From contig NW_005179007.1 in the NCBI RefSeq assembly GCF_000350225.1, positions 124,001 through 188,000 on the forward strand: a DNA stretch of 64,000 nt. The letters run 5' to 3'. The notes beneath the pieces are model-generated. The model made no database searches, was not told the origin of the DNA, and saw only the letters and a program-made list of their open reading frames with translations. This stretch comes from Chondrus crispus. Its lineage: Eukaryota; Rhodophyta; Florideophyceae; Gigartinales; Gigartinaceae. Position numbers and translations under genes: made by a program. Positions 10,159-18,884 of the stretch are shown piece by piece; the first letter of the stretch is position 1; each line of letters starts with the position of its first letter.

Positions 10159-10358
10159 CAGTGCCGAAAAATAGTATAGGGACAGCATCAATACTCACAT
10201 TGCTGGCATACAGTATTGTAAAGGCCAAATTTGAGGTGCGTCTAGGACTGTAAAAGCAACGAGGAGACCGAATCTGGGGTCGGATTTAAAGATCGAGAGC
10301 TCATTCACATGATATTTATAGAAACCTTATTTATGGGTGTTCGAAAGTATAAGGTACA
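10159..10358 (+). repeat. Left terminal inverted repeat (200 bp) of the Tc1 element
   Basis: It is the reverse complement of 11519-11718 with about three mismatches. Pairing ends after AAGGTACA on the inner side. Confidence 0.93.
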
Positions 10359-10491
10359 CAGCAGTTTCTTTAAAACCCCGCTGTACACAATGCAGTATCT
10401 CCGGCGAAAAGACTGGTAAAAGAGACTAGACGCATACAAAAGGAAGGCGAAAGCGCAAAACATGCGGTAGCTCACTTCGACACAGCAAAAA

Positions 10492-11490
10492 ATGCCTCGC
10501 GGTACGCATCTGAGCCAGCATGAACAAGGGCAGATACAGGCTCTTCGTCTCAACAATTGGACAATTCGGCGAATTGCAGCACATATCTCGCGCTCCCGTA
10601 ACGTCATGGCCACGTTTTTAAGGAACCTGGGCCTGTATGGGAAGAAGAAAAGGCCCGGTAGGCCCTCCAAACGCACCTCCACGGCTCGACGTGCTCTCTT
10701 GCGCGAAGCGCACAAAGGGCATTTGTGTTCTTCAAAGTTGGTTAAGACCCTTAGTCTTCCTGTAACTCCATCTACTGTGCGAGGTATCCTACGCGCCACG
10801 CCAACGATTCAATACAGCAAAATGGTCCCCGCTCCGATGATGCTCCCGAGACACAAAATTGCACGGGAGCAGTGGTGTCGCGAAAAGGTCACTTGGACGG
10901 TGTCGGATTGGATGAATGTGGTGTGGTCGGACGAGAAGAAATTCAACTTGGACGGGCCGGATGGGTTCGGGTACTATTGGCACGATTTACGGACCGACAA
11001 GCGGATGTTCTCAAAACGGCAGCAGGGTGGGGATTCTGTAATGGTTTGGGGCGCTTTTTCTGGTACTAAGAAGTGCGAGCTCGCCGTTTTATATGGAAAG
11101 CAGGATGCTATTAAGTATATAGATACATTAGAGTCCTATCTTTTGCCGTTTGTGGATCAAGAAATGGGTCCAAGTTGGGTGTTTATGCAAGATGGTGCAT
11201 CTATACACCGCGCTAGACGTACTTTTCAGTGGTTTGACGAGGAGGAAATTCCTCTCTTAGAGTGGCCTGCCAAGTCACCTGACCTGAATCCTATCGAGAA
11301 TTTATGGAGCATCCTAGCGCGAACGGTTTATGCACACCAACGTCAATTTAAGGACGTGGATGAGCTTTTAGAAGTTATAATGGAAGCGTGGGACGAAGTT
11401 TCAGAAGAATGCCTGGAAAAGCTTGTCCGTTCCATGCAAAAGCGGTGCTTTGAGTGTGTAATGGCAAAGGGAGGTCCGACGAAGTACTAG
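10492..11490 (+). CDS. Tc1-type DD34E transposase
   Basis: A 332-residue protein with a paired helix-turn-helix N-terminus (about 1-110, including the GRPSKR AT-hook-like motif between the two halves) followed by the DDE catalytic domain. The three catalytic acids are visible: D in VWSDEKKF, D in FMQDGASIH and E in NPIENLW, with exactly 34 residues between the last two, the Tc1 signature. The length is typical for Tc1 (about 340). The ATG is followed by MPRGTHLSQ, a normal Tc1-like start. The enzyme binds the inverted repeats and cuts and pastes the element at TA sites. No premature stop or frame break is seen. Confidence 0.95.
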   Translation: MPRGTHLSQHEQGQIQALRLNNWTIRRIAAHISRSRNVMATFLRNLGLYGKKKRPGRPSKRTSTARRALLREAHKGHLCSSKLVKTLSLPVTPSTVRGILRATPTIQYSKMVPAPMMLPRHKIAREQWCREKVTWTVSDWMNVVWSDEKKFNLDGPDGFGYYWHDLRTDKRMFSKRQQGGDSVMVWGAFSGTKKCELAVLYGKQDAIKYIDTLESYLLPFVDQEMGPSWVFMQDGASIHRARRTFQWFDEEEIPLLEWPAKSPDLNPIENLWSILARTVYAHQRQFKDVDELLEVIMEAWDEVSEECLEKLVRSMQKRCFECVMAKGGPTKY

Positions 11491-11518
11491 GAGCGATGAA
11501 GTAGTGAAAGACATGCGC

Positions 11519-11718
11519 TGTACCTTATACTTTCGAACACCCATAAATAAGGTTTCTATGAATATCATGTGAATGAACTCTCGATCTTTAAATCCGACCC
11601 CAGATTCGGTCTCCTCGTTGCTTTTACAGTCCTAGACGCACCTCAAATTTGGCCTTTACAATACTGTATGCCAGCAATGTGAGTATTGATGCTGTCCCTA
11701 TACTTTTTTTCGGCACTG
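11519..11718 (-). repeat. Right terminal inverted repeat (200 bp) of the Tc1 element
   Basis: Mirror of the left repeat. Its inner end begins 29 bp after the transposase stop codon. Confidence 0.93.
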
Positions 11719-11720
11719 TA

Positions 11721-12074
11721 GGAGAATTGGACAATTTCTTCATTATTTACTATTCAAGATGTTGAGACTGATCCATAATATGGTACCCCCTAATATCGCA
11801 TCCAAGGTCGGCTAAGCGCGCATTTCTCACTGCGAAACACAACAGAGAACCAACACGGAGCAGGCAGACGTTAATCAAGTGCATGCAGATAGATGTGACA
11901 ACGTCACTTACTAATGCCGTCTTCCAATAGTGCGCATTTTGGGGTCTCGCACGGGGCGGCACTAATGCGTAGGACCCACTGTACTACACTACTGTACAGC
12001 ACTATCAAGGGTAGTGCGCAACACTATCAAACGGGACGTCCATTTCCCTCCTACCTCCACTCCGCTGTGTGCGC
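11721..12074. other. Intergenic, no gene seen
   Basis: Between the Tc1 element and the AsnRS stop codon. It contains a short ACTGTAC/GTACAG-rich stretch near 11980-12000 but no convincing reading frame or RNA gene. Confidence 0.6.
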
Positions 12075-13709
12075 CTAAAACTCCGCACTCCCGGGATACC
12101 TGGGAAATGGGATCACGTCTCGAATGTTGTCTAGCCCAGTCACAAACTGAATCAGCCGCTCAAACCCAAGCCCGTATCCTGCGTGAGGCACCGACCCGTA
12201 CCGTCGCAAATCCAGGTACCACCAATACGCCTCCTTCTCTAGCCCACTGGCTCGCATCTTGCGCTCCAACACGTTTAACCGGTCCTCCCGCGCGCTTCCT
12301 CCGATTAGTTCCCCGATTCCAGGCACTAGGAGATCCATCGCCTCTACTGTCTGCCCACCATCCCCGTCGTTTTCCCGCATGTAGAACGCCTTAATCCCGC
12401 TCGGATAGTTGTACACGAACACAGGTCGCTTAAAGTGCTCCTCCGCCAAATAGCGCTCATGCTCAGATTGAAAGTCGCATCCCCACGAGATATCAAACTC
12501 GAATCGCCGCTTTCCTTTCTTGTTGCGCTTGTTCGCCTTTTCGAGAAGCTCAACCGCCTCGGTGTACGTGACCCTTGCAAACGACTCGTTCATCACCACC
12601 CTTAGTTTTTCTAGTAGACCAGGCTCGACATACTTGTCGAAAAACTCCAGGTCTTTTGTGCACTGCGTCAACACGCGCGTCGTCACGTACTTGATGTAGG
12701 CCTCCGCATTCGACATGTCATCCGCGAGGGATGCAAACGCCATCTCTGGCTCGATCATCCAAAACTCGGCGAGGTGGCGAGATGTGTTACTATTCTCTGC
12801 ACGAAACGTGGGCCCAAAAGTGTACACGTCGCTCAGAGCCGAAGCGTACGTCTCCGCCGAAAGCTGCCCTGAAACCGTGAGAAACGCGGGCTTACCGAAA
12901 AAGTCCTTGGAGAAATCCACATCCCCCGACTTTACCGCATCTCCTGAAGCTTGCTCATCCGCCTGCGACAAGACGGGAATTCCACTCGCCTTCGGATCCA
13001 TCGGAATTGCGGTAGTAACGCGAAACATCTCACCTGCGCCCTCACAATCTGACGCCGTGATGATGGGGGAATTAAGATATAAAAACCCTTGCTCGGTAAA
13101 AAACTGATGCGTCGCAAACGCTAGCGCGCTCCTGACCCGAGCCATAGCCCCGATAGAATTAGTCCTTGGGCGCAAATGTGCAATGCCACGCAAAAACTCC
13201 AGCGTATGCCTCTTTTTCTGGAGCGGATACGCCGAGTCCGAGGTGCCAATGAGCTCAAGATGCTGCGCCTTCATCTCGAGTGCCTGCCCCTTCCCCAGCG
13301 AGCGAACGATCTCACCCGTGGCGGCGATGGAGCAGCCGGTGGTTAGTTTCTGGATAACTTCGTAGGCCGGTGTGCCACCGTCGACGACGACCTGCAGACC
13401 TGCGAGTGAGGAGCCGTCGTTGAGGTTGAGGAAGGCAAACTTCTTCTGGTCGCGGACGGTGCGGACCCAGCCCTTGACAACGAGCGTGCGGCCGACAATA
13501 TCTTCATCGGGGGCCTCCTGCACGGTGCGGACGCGCCATCGCTGGTTGCTCGGTGGGTTGGCGGGTACTGAGGTCGCCGCAGAGCTGGATAGCGGCTGGA
13601 CGGATGCGCAGGCAAGAGTACGGGAGTAGAATGGTGGGCGGGAGAATGGGAGAGGGGATCGAGAGAGGAATTGAGGGAGGGTGGAGAGGGGGATGAAGCA
13701 GAATTTCAT
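12075..13709 (-). CDS. Asparaginyl-tRNA synthetase, organellar (class IIb)
   Basis: A 544-residue protein that joins asparagine to tRNA-Asn. Residues 1-55 are rich in Ser, Arg and Pro with almost no acids, fitting an organelle transit peptide (mitochondrion, plastid or both). An OB-fold anticodon-binding domain follows (about 60-165, with VKGWVRTVRDQKKFAFLNL), then the class II catalytic domain to the end. Motif 2 is seen as FRAENSNTSRHLAEFWMIEPE and motif 3 as GYGLGFERL, followed by NIRDVIPFPR. Without the leader the length is close to the bacterial enzyme (about 466). Bacterial type plus leader points to an organellar enzyme. No intron is needed. The next gene to the right runs in the same direction. 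Confidence 0.94.
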   Translation of the reverse strand: MKFCFIPLSTLPQFLSRSPLPFSRPPFYSRTLACASVQPLSSSAATSVPANPPSNQRWRVRTVQEAPDEDIVGRTLVVKGWVRTVRDQKKFAFLNLNDGSSLAGLQVVVDGGTPAYEVIQKLTTGCSIAATGEIVRSLGKGQALEMKAQHLELIGTSDSAYPLQKKRHTLEFLRGIAHLRPRTNSIGAMARVRSALAFATHQFFTEQGFLYLNSPIITASDCEGAGEMFRVTTAIPMDPKASGIPVLSQADEQASGDAVKSGDVDFSKDFFGKPAFLTVSGQLSAETYASALSDVYTFGPTFRAENSNTSRHLAEFWMIEPEMAFASLADDMSNAEAYIKYVTTRVLTQCTKDLEFFDKYVEPGLLEKLRVVMNESFARVTYTEAVELLEKANKRNKKGKRRFEFDISWGCDFQSEHERYLAEEHFKRPVFVYNYPSGIKAFYMRENDGDGGQTVEAMDLLVPGIGELIGGSAREDRLNVLERKMRASGLEKEAYWWYLDLRRYGSVPHAGYGLGFERLIQFVTGLDNIRDVIPFPRYPGSAEF

Positions 13710-14170
13710 GATGGAGGGAGGGCTGCAGCCGCCGACGGGGAGGCCGTTTGGACAAGGAGCAAGGCGACGTCATTATAAGATCAGATGCGATCTGGGCGAT
13801 ATCTCATTGCTCTATGATGCGTCCACTCGTTTCGATGCTCAGAGAGCCTAAAAGCGTACACGGGGCCACGTGTAATCTTACACGTGTCTTAAGTTTTGTG
13901 CCCCTCTGTTGTGTAATTTTGAGCTAGAGCACAAAATTTAACTTTGGCTAACACGAAGCGGCCCCACCTTTTCCGATGTGTCACGAGAGCGCACAAAGTG
14001 AGGCCGGCTGTGGGAAGCAAAGGCATATTTAATACACACTACACAAATCATCGACGGGTCTGCTACAAAATACAGGTATGTTACAAAGCCGCAAACCATG
14101 GGCGGAAAGCGGGCGTACTACGAAAGATAAAAACTGTGGAAGCAAGAGATACAAAACTGCGGAAGTAGCG
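13710..14170. other. Intergenic, 5' side of the AsnRS gene
   Basis: 460 bp upstream of the AsnRS start and downstream of the next minus-strand gene. No supported reading frame; a 74-codon plus-strand frame here lacks an ATG. Confidence 0.55.
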
Positions 14171-14863
14171 TTATTTGAAAATTGCGCTCTGAGTGCTAGA
14201 CTGCCTGTTCCTCCTGGCAAGTATTTCATGCTTGGGCAGGGGTCTCCTGTATCGCACAATGGCGACGTTCTCGGTATCCTCGTAGCTCACAGGCCTGGGA
14301 ATGGCGAGACTCTGATGTTGGTGATGGCGTAGGGCAGCGGTTCTGCGATAACACACGCGGGCAAAACAGCGGTTGAACTTCCTGGCCTTCTTGCATCTTT
14401 TCCAGCTGAGGGAGAGGGCGCAGCTGCCCTGCTTATCCGTACACTCTGTGCCGTCGGGCGGTTGGGCGTACTTCTTGCAATACCCGTCGACGGCAAGCAA
14501 AATTTGTTCACATCTGTGACCACAGACGTACGGGGCCCAGCACAAGGTCTGCCCCTTGGAGAAGCATTTCTTATGACGTGCAGCCTGGGCGAGGAGACGT
14601 GCCGTGGGGACGGCGTCCAACGAGTCGTAGATGCGGACACCGGGGGGGTCGGAGTCGTCTGCCGGCGGGGCGTAGGCCGGGCGGGAGCCGCGGCGGATGT
14701 TGTGCCGGTTGCGGGAGTTTTCGACCGGGAAGGCGAGGGAGAGGGCTGGGGAATTGGCGGAGCGGTTGGTGCCGGGGCGAACGAAGTCGCGGAGAACACG
14801 GGCGTGGGTGAGGGGAGTGGCGAAGAGGAGGGCGAGCGTGAGGACGGAGAGCGGGGAGGGCAT
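14171..14863 (-). CDS. Small secreted cysteine-rich protein, unknown
   Basis: A 230-residue protein. I chose the ATG giving MPSPLSVLTLALLFATPL because it creates a clear signal peptide with likely cleavage after THA; the open frame extends 43 Pro/Ser-rich codons upstream. The mature protein has a basic, disordered first half and then ten cysteines within about 80 residues (HKKCFSKGQTLCWAPYVCGH through FARVCYRR), enough for five disulfide bonds. The tail is basic and Arg-rich. I recognise no family. It may be a secreted or cell-wall-associated protein. The start lies 592 bp from the divergent start of the next gene. Confidence 0.6.
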   Translation of the reverse strand: MPSPLSVLTLALLFATPLTHARVLRDFVRPGTNRSANSPALSLAFPVENSRNRHNIRRGSRPAYAPPADDSDPPGVRIYDSLDAVPTARLLAQAARHKKCFSKGQTLCWAPYVCGHRCEQILLAVDGYCKKYAQPPDGTECTDKQGSCALSLSWKRCKKARKFNRCFARVCYRRTAALRHHQHQSLAIPRPVSYEDTENVAIVRYRRPLPKHEILARRNRQSSTQSAIFK

Positions 14864-15455
14864 TGGGGAGGGTTTTAGTGTACGTGATGAGGGGGAGGAG
14901 GGGGTGGAAGGAGGTGAACAGAGGACGGGAAGAGGAGGCAGGGAGATAGGGAGGGATGGGAGAGGTGGCGGCCGTTGAAGGGGGGTGGGCACTCAGGGAG
15001 AGGAGGAGAAGAGGGGCCCAGACGTGGCATAGGAAAGTGGTCAAATTTGCAAACAGGGCAGGGCCGCAAATGTGCGGCCCCCAGCCAGCAGTGTCCGGGA
15101 TGCAAAATCTGTCGCATTGCGCTGCCTCTCTGGAGCTGGACAACTTGGTACACGTGTAACACGTTGCAAACATCCATCTGCAAGTCTCATCTCCAACCAC
15201 ACGCCTGCCACGCCCCCACGTCTCCCACGTCTCAGGTCAATTACGGCATTCATTTCTTCAACAGAGGCCGAACTTCTGCCATTCCCATGCTCTTGTGCGG
15301 CGCACATCTCACCTCCCTGCACATCCCGGTGCGCTATCAAACACGTCCCCAATTCCCCCCCCCCTGAAGTCAACAAAGTGTCTGACTCAGGCTGAGTGTA
15401 AACTCAGGCTCTCACCCTCGTGGCCAGGTTGCCTCATCGCATACATCGATCCGCG
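14864..15455. promoter_or_regulatory. Divergent intergenic region (shared promoter candidate)
   Basis: Separates two divergent genes. It contains a C-run near 15354-15365. The minus-strand Pro-rich frame extending into it is treated as untranslated because the signal-peptide ATG lies downstream. Confidence 0.35.
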
Positions 15456-16205
15456 ATGAATTCCACCCCAGCATTCACTCTCCCATGCGCCCTTTGCCGC
15501 CTCCGTCTCACCTTTTTCCGCCCCACTGCCTCCTCCCGCAGCTCCCGCCGGTTGCGCGTGCGCCCAACACCGTGCCGCCTCCCGATCATTCAAGCAGCAG
15601 GAGGTCCCCCCCCGGGTTCCTCAGACCCCCCAGGCGGTCCCATCATCACAAAGGCACTGGAGGTCACCTTCCGCAACGTCTGGATCCGCCTTATGACTGC
15701 TGGCGTCGGCCCCGAGTACGATGACGCTATCCAAGCATTCGTCATCGCCTGCATCGCTGCTTACAAAGCGGGTTATTCCATCACCGCTATCAAGCTTGAG
15801 CTTGCCGCGAATGAGACTCAGGCCAAGTATATGGGGCGCGACATCTCTCTCAATGATCAGGAGAAAGAGACTAGACTCATCTGGCTCGCCTTGGTCTATC
15901 TCACCCTAGCAAAGTTCAACTTTGCGTCGGATCGCACACCACCTCCTGTGTCTGCTGACCTCCAGGGTTCCAAGATGGATTCCCTCGTTCCGGGCTTGAC
16001 TGGCCTTGTTGAGAGCGTTTGTGATGCCGCTGCCAGGGGATATTCGTTGCAAACTTTCAAGATGGAACTTGGTTTGAAAAAGGACACAGGCGATAAGCCA
16101 TTGTCAGGTGCGGAGGCAAGCATTCGTTCCCAGTGGTCGAGGATCATCTTCGCTACGTATAATCTTCTCCCAGAAAACCTGCGAGGCAAACCCAACCAAC
16201 GCTAA
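15456..16205 (+). CDS. Plastid-like protein with internally duplicated helical unit, unknown
   Basis: A 249-residue protein. The first ATG gives MNSTPAFTLPCALCRLRL, and residues 1-50 are rich in Ser, Arg, Pro and Cys with no acids, like a plastid transit peptide. The mature part contains two related helical units: about 91-117 (FVIACIAAYKAGYSITAIKL) and 183-207 (LVESVCDAAARGYSLQTFKM). They share GYS, K and EL at matching places and are each followed by an acidic linker and a second helix with aromatics (LVYLTLAKF; IIFATYNLL). I do not recognise the family. The repeat suggests an ancient duplication. It is convergent with the dehydrogenase gene downstream. Confidence 0.7.
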   Translation: MNSTPAFTLPCALCRLRLTFFRPTASSRSSRRLRVRPTPCRLPIIQAAGGPPPGSSDPPGGPIITKALEVTFRNVWIRLMTAGVGPEYDDAIQAFVIACIAAYKAGYSITAIKLELAANETQAKYMGRDISLNDQEKETRLIWLALVYLTLAKFNFASDRTPPPVSADLQGSKMDSLVPGLTGLVESVCDAAARGYSLQTFKMELGLKKDTGDKPLSGAEASIRSQWSRIIFATYNLLPENLRGKPNQR

Positions 16206-16493
16206 TTGACATTTTCCGCACTTGTATGTGCATTGATGGATGGACATGTCATTGCGGTACCACAACAAAGTTGTTTTCTCATCGGTGTGAACTAGACAAA
16301 AAAAGACTACACACACTGCAGGCGTGCTTCTCAAAAGTCTGGACTTCTATGGACACCGGAGCGGACTTCAGCTCGAGATGCACCTTTTCCATTTCTTATG
16401 ACGGATACACGATGACACTGCAATTTGGGTAAGTGGACCAACCTGTCGACCTGAAAAGTATGAGTAAACTATTGTACCGTGGAAGTCGTTCTT

Positions 16494-17555
16494 TCAAGGG
16501 GGCACCCGAATTAGAGTCTTGTCCACCCCATGGGCCAGTGCAATCCGGGTAAGCATGTCCAAATCTTCCGTTCTCACTTCTGCCATCGCAAGGGTGACCT
16601 CCCACAATCGCTCCACATCTTCCTCATCAAGCAGCCGCTCCGGAATTTCCATCTTGTGCCACACGCGATGGAACATGTGTCCAGTGTCTTTTCCAATTTC
16701 TTTCGCACCAGCAACATAAACCGATGTCCTTGCCGATTCTGCGGTGCTCAGTAAGAAAAACTTCCCGACATTCTGGTGCAACCACATCCACACTCGTCCT
16801 AGATATCTCGCAACGTCTGAAGTCGCTTCTCCAGGATGTACAGCGTTCACCGTGATCGGTGCGCTGCCGAGCCGTCGGACAAGTGCCTTCATAAAAAGCA
16901 GCATGGCAAGCTTGCTGTTTGCATACGCAGTCATCCAATTGTATTTCCTCGCCTTGAAATCAAGATCGTTCCACCTCAGATCCGAGATAACACTCGTCAA
17001 GCTGGACACAAGCACGACCCTAGTAGTCTCGTTCTGAGCAGCGAGTAAGTTGGGGAGGAGGAGTAGCGTGAGCAGTGCGTGCCCGACATGGTTAACAAAG
17101 AAATGCGTTTCTGGGGACGATTGCGGGGCGCCCATGACACCGCCATTCAATACGAGTATGTGCAGCGGTCTGGGTGCGGCGGCAGACGCAGTACGCGATG
17201 CGAAGGTATGCACACAATCGCGCACGGACGAAAGTGACGAGAGATCCAAGTTTTCAATCTGGATGTTGGCGTCTGGAACAGCTAGACGGATGGCTTGTGC
17301 TGCCGCCTCGGCTTTGCCGCGGTTTCGGCAAGCCAACACGACAGTTGCCCCTGCGGCGGCGAGCGAGCGACTCGTTTCGAAGCCGATTCCTGTGTTTGCT
17401 CCAGTGACTAGGGCAACTTTTCCTCGCAAGTAGCCGCTGGAGGAATGGAACAGTGCATGTCCTTGAGGAGGTGACCGATTCACAAAACGCTGGGAGAGGG
17501 TGTCGCCGATCAAACGGATGTAGCCGCCGAGGTACTCGGCGGTGGACTGTGGCAT
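16494..17555 (-). CDS. Short-chain dehydrogenase/reductase (retinol dehydrogenase/WWOX-like)
   Basis: A 353-residue NAD(P)H-dependent oxidoreductase of the classical SDR superfamily. The Rossmann nucleotide-binding motif TGANTGIG is at 51-58, LNGGV replaces the usual NNAG at about 136-140, the catalytic Ser is in VLVSSLTS (about 184) and the catalytic YxxxK is YANSK at 211-215. After it comes VNAVHPGEATSDVAR, the usual PG segment. The N-terminal 45 residues precede the core and may be a leader or membrane anchor. The substrate cannot be told. Upstream on the same strand a possible 5'-UTR intron (GTAAGA near 17652 to CAG near 17568) was noted but not needed for the protein. Confidence 0.9.
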   Translation of the reverse strand: MPQSTAEYLGGYIRLIGDTLSQRFVNRSPPQGHALFHSSSGYLRGKVALVTGANTGIGFETSRSLAAAGATVVLACRNRGKAEAAAQAIRLAVPDANIQIENLDLSSLSSVRDCVHTFASRTASAAAPRPLHILVLNGGVMGAPQSSPETHFFVNHVGHALLTLLLLPNLLAAQNETTRVVLVSSLTSVISDLRWNDLDFKARKYNWMTAYANSKLAMLLFMKALVRRLGSAPITVNAVHPGEATSDVARYLGRVWMWLHQNVGKFFLLSTAESARTSVYVAGAKEIGKDTGHMFHRVWHKMEIPERLLDEEDVERLWEVTLAMAEVRTEDLDMLTRIALAHGVDKTLIRVPP

Positions 17556-18884
17556 CTCCGCTTTGTCTGGAGCATCGACAACAGGGGTTGTAAAAATGAG
17601 GGCGATGCAGATGAACGAGGCGCGACCATCAAAGAAGCAATAGGTAGTCTTACCGTTGGCGATTCAGGTGATGCGGTCGCGAGCATTCCGAATCCTCCTA
17701 CAGTATTACATGACAAGGTTATGTACAGAATGTAATTTATGTCCGAGTCGTGTGACCAAAACATCAACGAATTAAAACTGGGCCAAATAGCAGGATGCGC
17801 GATAGCGACAAGTACGGGGGGATGGGTGGCCTTTAGAGGGCCACTCATCCCCTTTCCGTATTTTTACGTGACTCACTTTCCCCTAGTGGGGCAACGGAGT
17901 TCACAGGAGTTCACAGTTGTGAACCGGAGATTATTTCGCTACTAATCTCAAACTAGTAAGTTACTCATCATTGACAAGTTGTCTTGTGCGCTTGTCTTCC
18001 ATTTGAAGGGATCGGGGTGATACCCAACTGTTGCAGCTACTATAACCAATCGGCGCTTCTCCATTGGAGAGAGAGGGCCTTGACCGGGTAGGAGGGGCTT
18101 TGAAGCCGGAAATCTTGAGTAGACCAGTTCTTTGAGCTGGTTGTTATTAGTGCTGGAGATTACCGTTTTGGGGTCCTGAGCATCCAGTGAGGGAATGAGC
18201 GGAAAGATCCAAAGGCAGCCAGACTAATACTGGAGGGAAGGATTGTATACCGGATCGAGGGATGGAGAGAGGGCGTATGTGCGGAGGGAGAGCGAGGGGG
18301 GGATGAGGGGGTTAGAGTTGGAGATGTGCGTGTGTGGTGAAAAGGGAGGCACGGAGATGTGTACGAGTTCGTACGGTGATACTCATCTCGGTGGTGAAGA
18401 ATTTGACCAGCGCGTCATGGACTACATGATGATTCTCTTGTTCGCGTCTTGTATTGGAGACTACTCGAGGGAAGAGGACACACAACCGTAATGTTGCTGT
18501 GATGATGGTGTCACGGAGGACGAGATCCTGATTTGCGCACACTTAAAAATTCCAGCTCGATTATTTTATGTATTTCAAAAAAGAAGTGTCCATGACCGTC
18601 CAAAACAAGCCCGTCCAAGCCCGTCCAAACTGTCTTAAGATTGGACCTCAGCACATGCGCCAGACTTCCTTTGTACACACAAGCGGGGAAACTATGCCTT
18701 ATACATATGTAACCTTATAAGGACGTATGCATATCGTCTTCAGCCTATCCTACTGCTACGAGGCATTCTCTTCATAGTGATGAAAACGGTGACCAGCTCA
18801 CGCATCGCATGCCTGTGCGGGACTGGGGCCTGCTGGCTTGTCGCCCTACACTGAGCCATCCCACTGCGATTTCATCATCACAGG
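17556..18884. other. Intergenic region with one relic
   Basis: Separates the divergent dehydrogenase and DUF2064 genes. Apart from a tiny HSP70-like relic near 18375-18440, a purine-rich GAGGGAG stretch near 18260-18310 and a short duplication (AAGCCCGTCCAA) near 18605-18630, I see nothing gene-like. Confidence 0.55.
18375..18440 (+). pseudogene. HSP70/BiP-like fragment
   Basis: The frame reads GDTHLGGEEFDQRVMDY, nearly identical to the phosphate-binding region of the HSP70 ATPase domain (family consensus GDTHLGGEDFDxR). The match starts and ends abruptly: flanking codons do not resemble HSP70 on either side, and no other HSP70 piece is nearby. It is best read as a relic of a retro- or DNA-mediated insertion of an HSP70 fragment. 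An HSP70 exon with unseen introns is less likely because nothing matches further on. Confidence 0.55.

Larger units (their letters stand above)
10159..11718 (+). mobile_element. Tc1/mariner-type DNA transposon
   Basis: A 1560-bp element bounded by TA dinucleotides (10157-10158 and 11719-11720), the Tc1/mariner target duplication. It starts CAGTGCCG and ends CGGCACTG. Both ends carry 200-bp inverted repeats that differ at only about three positions by eye. The single gene encodes a DD34E transposase with no visible interruption. It looks intact and recent. It sits 163 bp to the right of the Gypsy 3' LTR. Confidence 0.95.

Noticed and set aside
13944-14168. 74-codon basic plus-strand frame downstream of the Cys-rich gene
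   Set aside because: It starts with TTG, has no motif and lies in the 3' region of a better-supported minus-strand gene.
14571-15200. Long Pro/Arg-rich frames on both strands around the Cys-rich gene
   Set aside because: GC-rich shadow frames; none has a start context or motif better than the signal-peptide frame.
17568-17657. Upstream coding exon of the dehydrogenase joined through a GTAAGA..CAG intron
   Set aside because: Reading upstream of the donor in the required phase meets a stop, so at most this is a 5'-UTR intron.
18243-18491. 82-codon frame containing the HSP70-like words as an intact gene
   Set aside because: There is no ATG at its start and only about 20 codons resemble HSP70; the rest is low-complexity or unrelated.
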